From Lates calcarifer (taxonomy: Eukaryota; Chordata; Actinopteri; Centropomidae): 64,000 bases of DNA. Positions 1-13,650 of this stretch are shown piece by piece. A program made the position numbers and the translations under genes. The notes under the pieces are model-generated. The model did not search any database and had not been told where the DNA came from. It saw nothing but the letters and a program-made list of their open reading frames with translations. Where the stretch lies: the NCBI RefSeq assembly GCF_001640805.2, contig NC_066850.1:2949549-3013548 (forward strand). The letters are read 5' to 3'. The number at the start of each line of letters is the position of its first letter. Position 1 is the stretch's first letter.

Positions 1-205
1 CTGTGATTTCAGTTCTGTTCTCTCCTTATTCCACCCCACCCCACCCCATCCCAAAAAAATCAGGCACTTGTCTGACTGAGTGACAGCATGCTCGCTTCAG
101 TCGCCCATATCCAGTTCAGCTGACTAAGGGTTCAGGAACGCTCCAAATAGAGCGTTTGCTTGATTTCATATCTAGCACGAGTACGCACACACATGCTTCC
201 GCCTT

Positions 206-224
206 CACACACACACACACACAC
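206..224. repeat. (CA)n microsatellite
   Basis: About nine CA units. Confidence 0.9.
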
Positions 225-3200
225 GTCTGGAGCTGTCCGGGTTACACAGGGCAACATGAGGCACTGGAATATGTGAACATGAAACCAATATTATTTATTT
301 GAGCAGGAAATTCACAAGTAAAGTTTCTGAAATTAAAAGATAATTTGTATCATTTTTTAAAAGCTGCTTCACTGTGGTTTAATGAGGAAAAACACTCCCA
401 GACAGAGAATAAGAGTGTGTGTGTGTGTGACTTAACAATCTACTCGAGGACATCCACGTAGCACGCTAAAATTGAAAAATGAAGAGTGCTAATAGGTCGG
501 AGCATCTCCTAACTGCCGCAGCCGCCGAGTCTTGATGCTAGTGATTTATCTTTAATTGGATTTTACAGAGGGGTCTCCCAGTGGGAGGCGGCGGTCTCAT
601 TTCTGAACTGTCCCTATAACTTTATGCAAAATGTTCGGACAAATAAGCAAAGTTGGCCTAGAAGTAAAGCGAAAATGCTATTAAAGCTGAAATGCGAAAA
701 CCATCCTAAATCTGACCTGCATAATTGTTGTTTTGTGGATCCACACAGCAGCACAGAAAATATTCATCTGCATATTTTTACATATATTTCATGTGAAAAC
801 ACTGAGCACTTTTTTTTCCCCCCTATTCATGGTTGACCTCGATATTAACCCCAAATCACTGTTGAAGATGAGCTCCTGATCCAGTTCTTCAAACAATGTA
901 GAGCATTCATTTTGCCTGGACATTAACACGTTTATGAGAGAATTTAAACTACAAATGTTAAATTAAAACTTGACTGTGATATTCATCTTTTCATCTTTTT
1001 AAAAATATTTTCTGGGGAGTTTTTTCCGAGTGAAATGTTCACGAAAATACTAAACACATAAATCAGTATTAAACCACTGGCTCTTACTTTAAATAAAGTG
1101 TTTTTTTTTCCTACCAGTGTTAACTCACTGTGGTGTCTACTGCAGTGTGCAGTCTAGTGAGAGGGGAAAGGAGACGCTGGCTCTCAGGGGTTAAGATGCT
1201 AGCAGTCATGTGCCTGTCGGCTGCAACAAAAGCCTGCCTATGTAGGGTGCATACAGATGGAGCGAGCTCCTTTGTGTGCAGCGTTTCACACGTCGCAGCC
1301 TCGGAGCTGCCAGGTCTGGCTCTCTGGGCCTGGCTACAGGCCTAGCTAGCAGCTTGTAGCACCTGACGCTGGGCTCTCACTTTGCTTTTCTTTCCTTGAG
1401 ACCCAAGTGCAGCAAGTTTTTGAAAGATAATGGAACAGAAGTCCAAATAGTGGGTCACACGGCTCAACACAAACAATTGCAACAAAATACAGCACAGCAG
1501 AGCACGACGCTGTGGCCAGGCGGGCTCAGATCAGCATGACAGGAGCAATTGTAAGCATGGCTCCCACTCAGGTCTGCCACAAAATATTTGATTTCTCCCT
1601 CCTCTGCCGTCTGTCAAATACCCCTGTAAAATACTCTGCAAGACTACTTGTAATGTGCAGATATAAATACCATCGCTGCATGTTTTAATCATGTGTACAG
1701 CTGCGCATGATGTGTACATAGTTCTGTAGCCTACTGTATACACTGTGTCCGTGTGTGTCTGTATATTCTGATATATTTATGTGATGTGCGCCAAGTCACT
1801 AAGGCAAGTTCCTTATAGTGTACATGTTAGTGTACACAGTGATTAAACTGGCTAATGCCTGGAACGAGCTTTAACACTGGAATATAGACGTTCATGAGCA
1901 AGAATCTCATGGGCTTGAAAATGTTTTTTCTCCACAGAAATGATTTGTCTGCCCTCGACGGCTTTGTGTATACATTTGGAGCGCAGGCATTCATACAGTT
2001 TGAACCTCCTACCTGTGGTCAGGCATGAACTGCACAGTCTGGTATACACTGAAAACTAAAACTTCTCTCTCTGAAGCCTTACACGGCCAATTTAATATTT
2101 TCAATCACAAATAATGCGAGGGTTTACTTCATTACTTCAGGATTACACTAAATGATAATCTGCTATTGATGCAAACAAATCCAAAAGTATACAACTCAAA
2201 TGATGTGTAGCAGAAGGAAATCCATACTCCTGTGACCGTACTTAAACCATACAAAGACGTGAACTTGACTCGGGCTTTATGTTTGATTCTGCACCACACA
2301 TTATGCACAATGAGTCTCTTAGGGCACGCCACTGTGGTCAACAGCAGTTGTCTGTCTGTTGAAGGTTATTACGTTCTGATAAAACCTCAGTGTAAACACA
2401 TCAGGTGACGAACGAGGCTGAGGACGCTTCGTGATGTTGTTGTGTCGCTCACAATTGTGAAAACTGACGTATACAACAGGCAACATGTGCAGTCTGACGC
2501 TGCAGCTTTACAGGATATTCACTCGTGAGCCACTCAGGTGGATCCTCTCGGTCAGTGTGAGGGAGCAGGTGGGGGGTGTGTGTTGCTGTCCTGCCTGAGG
2601 ACCCTTCAGCAGCACACCTGGCTGTTATGGGGAGGCAGCCTTTGACAGTTTAAATGCAGGACAATCTCTGTGAGCACGAGGAGACCCCGCTGCCACTTAA
2701 AACCCACATTAAGTGGATGGAAATGCTGCAGCGGGCCGGCATTATTCTATTATTTCAGAGAGCCCACTGCTCACACTAAGTTCACTTTTAAAAATATCAT
2801 TACATATATGAGCATGTAGTCGATACAATAATACTTGCTCGCCGTGTTGTTGGTTTTGGCTTTTGAAAGCCCCAAGCGAGCTGTATGAGCGACAGAGGCT
2901 ACACTCAGAAGAAAATAGAACCATAAAAAGTCAATTCTGCTGTCCTTCCAAAAATCACAATAAATCTTTAATGAGACGATGCTCTGTTCTCTCTAGATAT
3001 TGTCCTCAAATAGGCTTACTGGCACAAAAACAACTATTTAACAATGTTAGGACCAGTTCTGGGTGTAATGGCTTTGCTAAAAGCACTTCCACACAAATTA
3101 GCAAGCTAGTATTTTACTTAGACATATGAAAATATTTTAATGTCACCCATTAGAAGCTTTTATGTGGCTAATAACATGTATTAGAAACAGAATTAGTATC

Positions 3201-3663
3201 TGCTTTAAAGATGTTTCAGTGCTGGCAGTCCCTGAATTGAAAAATTGCATGTTAGCAAACTTAGCACTCCTTTCAAAGGATATGAACACTGCTAGCCCTA
3301 AGATAGCTTGACATATTTAAGCTAACAGCTTAAACCGATTAGTTTTCATTAGGAATGCTAACACAGCTACAAAGTTTTTTGTTTGCCTCCAAACACAAAA
3401 CAGGAGACGATAATGTATCAAGTTCCCAGAGAGGAGAAGTAACAAGCTAAAAGCCCTTCAAACAAAGCGTTACTTTTATCTCTTCGTAAATGGCACAACG
3501 GTCATTTATCCTGCCATCACACTTGTGGTGAAGCTGGTGAGGTGCAATTAGCTCCCACATATCGTCGAGTATTGTTCCACACCATGTTACAAATTTTATT
3601 AAGAGTGTAAATACTCCAGGATCAGGAAATGAAACTCTGCCGGCCTGCAGACTCAAATGAGCT

Positions 3664-3684
3664 GGTGTGTGTGTGTGTGTGTGT
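3664..3684. repeat. (GT)n microsatellite
   Basis: About ten GT units. Confidence 0.9.
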
Positions 3685-4306
3685 CTCAGAGAAAGTCTCT
3701 GCTCTTTTTTTTCCACACATACACAAAACAAACCCCCTCTGTCACTCAAACAAGCTCCTGCTATAAGTTGTATGTTAATTAAACTTTTGTCAGTACAGCC
3801 TGGAGAGTATTAGCTCCTATTTTCTGACCCTGACACCCTGCTGTCACCAATCGTGTCCTAAAACACACACACACTCACACACACACACTTGTACGCGCAT
3901 GTATACACACCACATGCTTGAGTTATATACTACCAGGACAAGCCGGCCGGGTGCCTGACAACCACAGCGATGGAGGAGACGTGAGGGAGGGAGGGAGGAG
4001 GAGGAGAGGGGGGGTACCCTAGCGTGTTAGTTTTCTGCCAGGGAGTCCCTATTGACCTGTTAAACCTTTGTGACTGGAACAAATGCAAATGGCGCTGACT
4101 TGTTCACACAAAATACTAAAGGCCCATTCAAATGAGGCCCCGGGCCACAATGCAGCAGTGGCCGAGCGCTCTGTGGAGGCAGGGCAGCCCCCTGTCTGAG
4201 AGAGCGAGAGAGCGAGGGACACAGAGATTCTTTTAGCCATTGCACAGTTCATTCTGGTTGTCTGGTGGAGAGCAACCATCCACTCTCATTACTTCTCCGT
4301 CATGAG

Positions 4307-4331
4307 CACACACACACACACACACACACAA
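4307..4331. repeat. (CA)n microsatellite
   Basis: Twelve CA units. Confidence 0.9.
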
Positions 4332-4471
4332 GATAAAGTTACCTTACACCTTTGCTGTAATTCTGCCCTTACTAAATCACAAACACTGTTACACTGCCCT
4401 GAACTTTACCCCATAATTACCTCGTATGTAATAGTTTGTAATTGGACGCCAGTGGACCTGAACTGTTCCTG

Positions 4472-4503
4472 TTATCAAGCATGGCACCAGTCATGCTTGA
4501 TAA
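4472..4503. repeat. perfect 12-bp inverted repeat, 8-nt loop
   Basis: TTATCAAGCATG (4472-4483) and CATGCTTGATAA (4492-4503) are exact reverse complements separated by 8 nt. The arms begin and end with divergent GATA-type motifs. Too short for a microRNA precursor. Confidence 0.8.
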
Positions 4504-7500
4504 TCAGACACTGCTTAATCCACGTAGGCTTTTGCAAGGATACTCAGTGTGTCCCTGTGGCTAATATCATATCCTACTTCTTAATTCTGTCCATGGGGTA
4601 TAGAATAAGAAATGAGGAGAGAGACCAAGTGGGAGAGAGAGAGGAGAGGGGTAGAGAAATACCCAGATGTGATCTCAAATAGAGACTAAATAACAAATAA
4701 ATAACCATATGAAAGACTAGCTCCCCTCGTCTTAATCACTAAATTAATTCTAATACAATAATAGTAGCTATAATGAGGAGTCGTTTAACCATAATGCAAA
4801 GACATTTGGTTGAGAAATGCTAAAATGTGAGTAAGGTATTTACATGCCACAGAAATGGAAGAAAGCCAGACAGTCCAATTGAGGTTTTCCATAATCAGAG
4901 AATGAGCTATTCAAACTGAGATAGGAGATTTGAATGAGTCAACCCACAACTGGGTTAACTGGGTTACAAAAACAAAATTCTTCTGCATGTAAACGCAGCC
5001 TCTGATGCTAAAAATGAAAGCAGTCGAGGCACTGTGGGAGGTTTGGGGATGAAAATATCTACCTTTAAATGAAATACGGCATCGTGTGTGTAGGACAGAG
5101 GCTCAGCTCGGCTGTAAATGTGACACGAAGACGGCGGATCTGTAAAAACAAAACAAATCTTCATGTGATACCGAAGGAATAAGCTTTTTCTTGACAGTAT
5201 ACAGCACAGTAGGTTGTTGGAAGTCGTGGAGGGCTTTCTTGTTCCATCCCTTCTCTCCAAATAAGAGATTAGCAGAAGCCTGAGGATGGCTCTCACCAGC
5301 ACATCTGGACAACACCTGATCTGAGGGACGCTGCCTACTGGACCTCCACTAAACTGGTTCTATCAAATGAAGGGTTATTTCCAAAAGGACGGATGTGGTG
5401 GGAGGTAAACCAGCCATCCCTAAGTCACCTCATCCATCCACTCGATCCAGCACACTGTAAACCTAGAAACTAAAGTCTCAGTATTAATTTCATGCACAAA
5501 ATATGACATTTTATTTTTGCAGTTGTGGCCCCCTCGCAAAATTAACACCTCAACTGTTTTGAGTTTTATGTAATATTTCTATGACTCATTTGACTCCAAA
5601 TTGTTTCTTTTGTTTAACTGATTTTAATAATAAACTTTTGTCTGGATTCATCTGATCAGAGAATTTTTTTTGGAAATGCAGAATCAAACTGTCGTAAGTG
5701 AGTTCCTCCTCAACTCTAAAACATTAGTAACTAAAGTTCATGTTAAAGTTATGTCACATAAATACTGCTGTTTTTAAACAGATTATGTTACAGAACTTCA
5801 CTAAAACTACATAAGGAGCTGATTTCATACTGACTCAAAACCTTTAACTTTAAATCCTGGTAACTTAGTTTGACTCGTAATTATTACGCGATATAAAGTA
5901 AGCGCTGCGCTTCATTTTATTTTTTAATTTCCAGTGGCAGGCTTTGAAAGAGAAGTAAACTGATCCTTCATCCTACAGTGGGTCTGTCGGCCATGCTGTA
6001 TGTGTAGTGACACCTGCAGAGGTCACACATGAGCTAAAACTCCACAGGGAGAAGAGCAGAGGAAGTGGAAAGGGAAGAGAAACAGCAGAGAGACAGACAC
6101 AGAGGTGACAACCAGACTTCAGCCTAACAGCATTTACAAATAGTTATTTTTATGGACTGTTAAAGTTTGTTTTATGGGCCTGAGCAGCTCGCTATCCAGA
6201 ACAATACAGAGAGAGCAAGAGCAGGAGAACTCTTCATTTCTGATTCATATATTCAGATAAATGTTGAGAGTAACTTTTAGGTAGAGTCATAAAAATTGAA
6301 AGTACTTTCAGTTCTTCTGTATTACTACTGAGGCCATTTCTATTTTTATCTGGCTAAACAAAAAATATAAAGCTCGACTTTCAACCACCCAGCGCTACAA
6401 ATCACTACATCTACTGCCACATGAATCCACTACAACATTAAAACTTTACTTTAATCAATAATTTAAGTGGAGGGAAGCGTTTTTTCAGAATAAGTTGCTC
6501 ACATTTTTAGACCTATAATAATTTGATGCTTATTCATCTATCCCACCGGATAAGACAGAGGGGCTAAAGTGCTCTGAGGGTCCCCGAGTCACATCTCAAC
6601 CCTGAGCAACGCACGAAAAACGACATAGGTCTAGACGGGCAGAGCGACCACAACAAAATAAAACATTTAAAGTAACTGTTCTGTCCCACTTCATCAGTCA
6701 AAAGCATATCCTGCAGCCAATCATTCAAACCCACAGAACTTTATTTCATATTCTAGTGAAGCTCCTAATGTTTCCCAACATACTAAATATGTCATGCTGA
6801 ATTATGGGGAGATGGTATAAATTGATGCGAGAGGCATGCAGAATTTTTCCATTTGATGTAATGGTAGGGCCATAAAAAGACAGCATCTTGAGGCAGAATC
6901 CTTCATTCAATAGGAGCATTAAACGCTGTGGCTTCAGCGAAGCCTTACATACAAAATACTGTTTTGTACGTGACTTGGTCAGATGTGTGGAGGAGGGCTT
7001 CTCTCCCTGAAGAAACACTTCACATGTAAGATGAACATCAGGCTTCGTGCTGCTTCAGCGAACTCGGTGAACTTCTCTGAGCCTGATATTGATCTTGTAC
7101 TACTGGAATTATACTGCACCAGTAAACTCCACCCATCTGGTAGCCCGTGTAAGTAAAAACAAACACGATAAAATACTTTTAACCAGGCCAGGGACAGGTA
7201 CTGCTGTCGAGAGCAGCACTCATTCAGACATTTTGTGAGCTCATCCACATTATTCTGACACTGTTGTCACAAACTTCCCTCTGAACACAAACCATGAATC
7301 TTTCCTACAACTTTTATCCCAGAGTTTTGGAGCCTGAGGATAACCGAAGCTGTCCGTATCGAGTAAAAAGTTACTCATTCACTGTACAATTCACTCAAAA
7401 CCACATTTTCAAATAGCATCAATGCCATGACTACAACACAATGTTCTGATTTATGAGGAGTCAAGGACGTCATGTTGTTGGGATCAACTTCGTGGAAGAA

Positions 7501-8021
7501 AATAAAAATCATAAATTATCATGCAACAAGTTTATTTATTCCCAGAGAGTCTTCTTACATAAAATCCACTACGATCAAATCCCTCCACCGCTCCACAGCT
7601 AAAGTCAGACATCTTTCTCCTCCACTAGGAACGTCAGAGTGCTGACGGTGTCGCTGGACAAACTGCAGCTAATCACTCAAGTCTGATTCTGCTCACTATG
7701 GTCTATTGAAAATATACTCTGCTGTAGTGAAACATTAGACAGAGACTGTCAGTTTAACACATTAATCATCTTATTTTCTGTCTTGCTAGCACTTACAGTT
7801 TCACAAGACATGAGGAATGATGCCCAGACTCTGCGTCAGGTTTTGTGTTCAACTCTAAAGATAATATCAAGAAATTCTTGATTTTCTAGAGAGTAAACAT
7901 TTTGATTCCCACTTTGTTCTTTAAACTTTTTAGCTTAAAATGCATTTTTCAAGAAATGTCTGGCTGAGAGAGAAGCGTAAAGTCAAACTGGTTTAAATTA
8001 ATGCATTATATGTATTATATT

Positions 8022-8050
8022 TATATGTATATATATATATATATAATATA
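8022..8050. repeat. (TA)n microsatellite
   Basis: Slightly interrupted TA dinucleotide array. Confidence 0.85.
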
Positions 8051-8328
8051 ACATATGACTGTATTACAAAAAAATCATCAGAATTTTGCAACATTTTAAA
8101 GGCAATAGGAAGCAAAATACTGTAGCTTCAACCCTTTCGCTCTTCAAGCAATCCTAAAATTTCATCTTGACTAAGAGTGTAATTAAAATGACTTGAATTT
8201 AAGTTGTAAACATAATATATTTGTTTTTTCCTCGTGTATTTCAGTGGATGTCTGTGTGTGTGTTAGTGCTCACCTGCTTTGCGGTGTCTGAGGCCTTGCG
8301 GCTCCACATCCACTTGTGTCCAACGCTG

Positions 8329-8357
8329 CCGCCGCCGCCACCACCACCACCACCACC
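8329..8357. repeat. (CCG/CCA)n triplet repeat
   Basis: Ten triplets shifting from gcc to acc. They would encode polyproline in one frame, but no supported ORF surrounds them. Confidence 0.85.
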
Positions 8358-11172
8358 CTACACCGAGCACATGACACAGAGAAAAGAAAAAAAAAGAGTC
8401 ACAAATCACAAATCAAAAGTGTGGAAAGTCACAGCTCGGCCGATTTGACCTGCTCTGTGAAGAACGATCAAGAGCTGTGATTGATTAGGACGTGTGGTGC
8501 GCGGTTTTGTTGCGTGTTGTTCTCAGACAGTGTGCCAGTACAAGCTGAGAACAGGACATTCTTAGTGGAACATTTCTGCTGTTACATGTCAGTGTTGGTG
8601 TTGGGCATCAGACCAACTGGAAGGTATTCATTCTCCTTTTAAATCTAAAGTTTTGTTTTAATTTCTTCTGTACAAAACATCAGGGGCACTTGTTCTTTTC
8701 ATGAAGGCAACCTTTACTTTCTGTAATTAAATCTATGGCAGCACCGCGGAGGATACGTATGTAAAAAGCAGCATTAGACAACTTTTTCTTATTATGAAAA
8801 AACCGCAGCCATTTACCATCGACAAGTTGTGTCCATTCAGAGCGTAGAATAATAAAACACTTGACTGATTCACTTTCTGCCCTTTAGCAAGGTCAAAGCA
8901 CAAAGTCAGCCACAGCTCTGACTCTGTTGGAGGTCTGTGTCAGGCTCATGGGAACGTGGTCAAGGCGGAGGCTTAAATGGACGTGTTCTCCGGGTAAATC
9001 AGCCGCTCTGCTGCACTGACACAAAGTTCTATATACACATGACAAATAAAGGCAAGGAAAAGGCCACTGCAGCACAGTACACTACAGCTCTGTACCTCCA
9101 CTGTTCACTGCCGAATGTGTATTCATGAATATTTCTGTCATACTGCAGCAGCAGCAGCAGTTACAATGTCCCGCCACGTTCTACTTCATTCTTGCAGACG
9201 TACAACTCAAACGGTTAAAGATTTTGCAAGCACATGAAAGAGGCTGAGTAGGTGGTTTCAGTTAGAATATCTGGTCTTATTTAATTCCTAAAAATCCCCT
9301 TTTACTGCAACATGTACACGAAACCTTGAAGATGAGATTATCTGCAATTAGGGTTTAGGTCATGCTGTTTCAACATTTCTAACATTTGCCTTGGCCTGTA
9401 TTTCATTCTTGGAACAAGTGTCATCCAACATGAAATGTGACTGAGAACAAATTCAAACTCAGTGACCTTCAAACTGAATAAATCCATGGCAAATTTACGA
9501 CCAAAAAAATTATTATAGTTTTCGTCTGCCAGTGAGATGATGTGTTCAGGCAGCTTTCAGTCACCCTTGTTCTTTGGTGTTGTGGCTGTGACAGGAAATT
9601 CATTTTAATATTCTAGTCATTTATCTCTCACCCAGAAGGGTTTATCATCTATTTTTAGCTTTTGTTCTTTCCATACTATAACAGCTTTGGGGGAATACAA
9701 AGGGATTCAGAATCCTTCACAGTGCCTCAACACTGGCTTTAATAAAGCCAGTTTGTGTAGGTGTTTTATGTTTTTTTTCCTCTTAAGTACATAACATGGG
9801 CAGCCTCCTTTTTGCTGTGGGTATGTTAAAACTGAACCGGAAGAACCTGCACTGCTCCCCACAGAGCCCTGCTTCATTTGCTTTTCGTCTCTCCTTTCCT
9901 CCACCACCACCACCACCCTCCCCATCTTCTCACAGGACTCGTGAACTCTCCATAAACCCGCCGATTCCCTCCAGAACGCTGCCGTCTATCCGACATCAGT
10001 GGGACTAGAAATAAAATAAAAGAGCAAGCGAAATAAAAAAAAAAAAAAAAGCTGAAATAGACAATAAGGTATAGAGAATGAAGAGAGGAAGAGGGAGGGA
10101 AAAACAAAAAGAGAGAGAAGCAGGCCAGATTGCAGAGGGTTGAATCAATGCAGAGGCCTGGTCTCTCTTTTTTTTCTCCCCTCTTTTTTTTCATTTTTTT
10201 CTCTCTCTCTCTCAAATGATTCACAGTGGAAAGAAAAGGCCTTTTCCCTGTCCTCAGTTGAACTCCACATCAGCTTCCTGTTAGAAAGGCAAGGAGGAAA
10301 CACCCAGAGCAACACGCGCGTGCGCACATACACACACACACACAAACACACACAGAGGAAGGCCTTCACTAGTGGATTCTTCGCTGCCAGAGAAATTAGG
10401 TCAAGCACTTAAATGCCCTGCACTGAGATGCACAGAGATTTAAAACGTGAAGTGTTTGGTGGGGACAGCAAAGGCATACCAGAGCAACAAACATGCACGC
10501 ACACAACCGCTCGCTGCACTTGGAAATACACACCAGCTACACACTACCCTGTCAGCTCATGGCTTGCCACATTATTAATACCGAAAAAAACTGAAATAAT
10601 CAGTGACAGACGCCCACTGCTCCTACTGTTAATACACCATCCATCTGTGCAGATTAGAACATGACAAGGTGGCTTGAGCAAAGACAATAAAATAAACGAT
10701 GTGTATTTAAAAAAAAAAAAAAGAAAGAAAAAGGCAAAGAAAAACACCTTTTAAGTCTCTTCACAGGAAGGAACTAAAGCACTACGTGCAGCCATTCTCA
10801 AAACGCCAGATGACCTGATTAGGGAGTGACAGGAGTGTGTGTGCGCCTCTACAACACAGCTCAGGACAGGACGGGACAGCACAACACGCCACACTGCAGT
10901 ATCAGCCGTGCACGCCGAAAAATCCCCGCCCCACCCCGCCAACCCCACCGCCTCCCGCCCTCTGACCTGAAATGCCCTTAAAGAAACAACACACCGCATC
11001 GCCATCACATCCAATCAACTATTCATAGAAAGGCTGGATTGCGCTTGGCCTGATCTTGCCGTTTAGGGTTTCAATCAATTGCGTGAGATATATGAGAGAA
11101 CGGGAGGGAGAGTGGGAGGGAGGACGAAGCTGTTCTGAAAGCAAATGAGAGAAATTTTGGGTGAATCCTAGC

Positions 11173-11199
11173 CTCCTCTCCTCTCCTCTCCTCTCCTCT
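11173..11199. repeat. (CTCCT)n pentanucleotide repeat
   Basis: About five tandem CTCCT units. Confidence 0.85.
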
Positions 11200-11836
11200 A
11201 CCATATTGGCCGCTGCAGATATGGCTCTGAGCTACAGGGTGGCAGGGTAAATCAGACAATAATCTCGCCAATTTTCACTCTGCAGCCATGTGCTTTCTCC
11301 TGTCCCACTGACTCACAGTGGAGAAATGAGCTCCGGTCCATTGTCTGAGGGCCACCTGTGTTTCTGCTCCATTTTCTCGAAAGCACAATGGCATTTTCCT
11401 GTTTATAACGGCGACTGCGCTTTATAAACATGAAATATCAGGGTATTAATACATCACATAAAAGAGCCTGTTTGTGACTGAGGGGCTGTGGCCAAAAGGT
11501 CATCCTGACCCTGCTCATATTCTGGCTTCTGGCAGATCTGTCTCTCTTTCCAGTGAAAGGGTGAGAAAAAGAGACGTGCAGCAGCAGAGAATGTGGTAAT
11601 AGCACAACACCATGTTTCTGTCAGCCAGCACACATCTTTTCTTGGGAAACACTGCTGCGTTGCAATTTCGACTGACACTCACGGTACAAACAGAAATCTC
11701 ACCCCGGCTGGCCGGACAACCTGCAGACGAAGCTTTCAGAGCACACACACGTATAAAAATACATGGCCAGATGTGCAGGATGCCAGAGATGATCTGAGAG
11801 GACAAACAGCCCCTTAAGAGAGACTCATACAACTGT

Positions 11837-11860
11837 GGTGTGTGTGTGTGTGTGTGTGTG
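11837..11860. repeat. (GT)n microsatellite
   Basis: Twelve GT units. Confidence 0.9.
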
Positions 11861-12340
11861 CGCCACTTTTTAACACTGGACTGAGCATAAGGTGCCGATG
11901 TGCTGTGGGTGAAAGTTATCTTAGGCATGAACGATATCTGTGGCATGATCTGAGACAACTGAACCAAAAGGAGTCTCACACAGAACGAGGCGACATGTTG
12001 AAATGTGCTTCAGAGACAAACACTCGCAACTGAAATCCTGCATTTTGACGCAGTGTAAAAAAATACTGTGATTCTGATGTAAAGCAATAATCTTTCTATG
12101 ATCTTCGGTGCAGTATAGCATTTTGCTTTAGTTGCTCGGAGCGAGATGATTTGTCCAAACTGATTATTTTAAAGGAAAATTAGCATTTTTATCAATTTCT
12201 AATCTATAACCACGAGAGGAAAAGATTTAAGCTACAAAATGAACTTTATATGAACCAAAAAAACACTTATTTGTTTTGTTCTCTAATGCGAAAATCTGCA
12301 TGTCCTACCTGATGAATGTGTGACTCCTGTTATGACTGTC

Positions 12341-12359
12341 CACACACACACACACACAC
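12341..12359. repeat. (CA)n microsatellite
   Basis: Nine CA units. Confidence 0.9.
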
Positions 12360-13239
12360 GCACATAATGCCAAATAAATATTGCCACACACACCCCCATT
12401 TCAATTTCTCAAAAGAATTTAAGTCTCTATCTTTTAAAAATATATATTTAAGGCTTTCACAGAGGCTCACTGTGCACCTGAGAAACAGCCAGGAGGCACC
12501 ACACAGGCCTTTTAACCATTAAAAATACATTCAGCTACTGCTGAGTTAGCTCCTCTCGGATTTCAATGAATTAATTTCATCAAAAACTTCTCTGAGGGAA
12601 ACCACAGTGACACATCAGGGGAAACCGCACAGCTCTACCATATGTTCTCATGTCTTACATACACTGATTATCTCAGGGTGAACAGCTCGCTTCTAATTAA
12701 ATGCACATTTTACTGAAATCTTACAAATTGCTCACTTGGAGAGCGGTGATGTTTTCAGCTGGATTGACGTGATCTGCCCGGCTGCCTATCTCTGTTTGTA
12801 TCGGGGACAACAAAGGGAAAGATTATGCCTCTCTGCGAAGGGAAACTAGGGCACGAAAAAGGCGACCTCTTTTCTTGCATTGCGAGGGAGAATTTACAGC
12901 CTGGCGACCATTTCATTTTCACGTTAAGACCAGAGGATGTTTTGGGACTTGTTCTCAAATTTACAGACGATTATGTTAAGCTGTCGGGCTATTATTCCGA
13001 AAGCGCTTGTTTTTAGCACCCTGGAAACTTCCCCCCAAGGACCGTGGATCGCTTCAGTCATAACAGTGTCAACATCTACTGACCCAGTCTGGGGGAAAAC
13101 ACACCGCTGCATGCTTACGCTTAAAAAGTCCGTCTTCCTTGACATTTTTTACGCATTTTACGCAAATGTAAACCTCTAATAAATCGTCTAAGAAGGGAGA
13201 GAAGGGTAAATTTAAGACTACGCACCGATAGGTGTCAAG

Positions 13240-13650
13240 TTCAAGTTAGATGGTCTCTTCCTCCGGGGTGTCCAACTCCAAGTCCGCGGGCTTTATATTT
13301 CCTAGACGGTGGCTCGTCTTCTATTATGTGTCTGGACCCAGTAAGAGCAGGAAATAAAAAGCACAAAGCGACAATATTTGTAGGCTGAGAAGCAGAAAAG
13401 GTGGTCGCGTTGAATGTGTTGGGAGACAGTCTCCGAGAGCCGCTACCGGGGCCGTGAAAAGAGTTGTTCCCCCCCTCTCTCCGCGTCTCTCTCGTCGGCC
13501 ATCCAGCTCGGTTCAATGGGGACACACAGGCTGCAGACTGCGCCGCGCGTCCTGCGCCGCCGATGAACCAGATGCGTCAAGTTCAGCTGAGGTGAAGCCC
13601 CGTTATACAACCAGCCTGGGTGTGCGGCAGCCCGCACTATCGCGCTGCTT
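13240..13650. promoter_or_regulatory. CpG-rich patch in the gene desert, possible promoter
   Basis: CpG density rises sharply here, with the peak around 13530-13570, against CpG-poor flanks. Open frames exist on both strands (for example 13637-13443 on the minus strand) but they lack a recognisable product. A promoter of an unrecognised transcript, perhaps a non-coding RNA or a distal wnt7b first exon, is one explanation; an enhancer or a chance GC patch are others. Confidence 0.35.

Larger units (their letters stand above)
1..12700. other. gene desert upstream of wnt7b, distal part
   Basis: Only short chance ORFs occur here. None shows a recognisable domain, codon bias or splice structure. 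The stretch contains CA/GT microsatellites, an AT repeat near 8.0 kb, triplet and pyrimidine tracts and a perfect short hairpin at 4472-4503. I searched by eye for a let-7 precursor, because the mammalian let-7b host gene lies beyond WNT7B, and found no mature let-7 sequence on either strand. Confidence 0.6.

Noticed and set aside
2003..2025. Minus-strand aggtaggaggtt resembling let-7
   Set aside because: The first bases of the seed differ and the downstream sequence does not form a precursor hairpin.
8221..8448. 75-codon frame with a hydrophobic start and polyproline
   Set aside because: The polyproline comes from a CCG/CCA triplet repeat and there is no splice or homology support.
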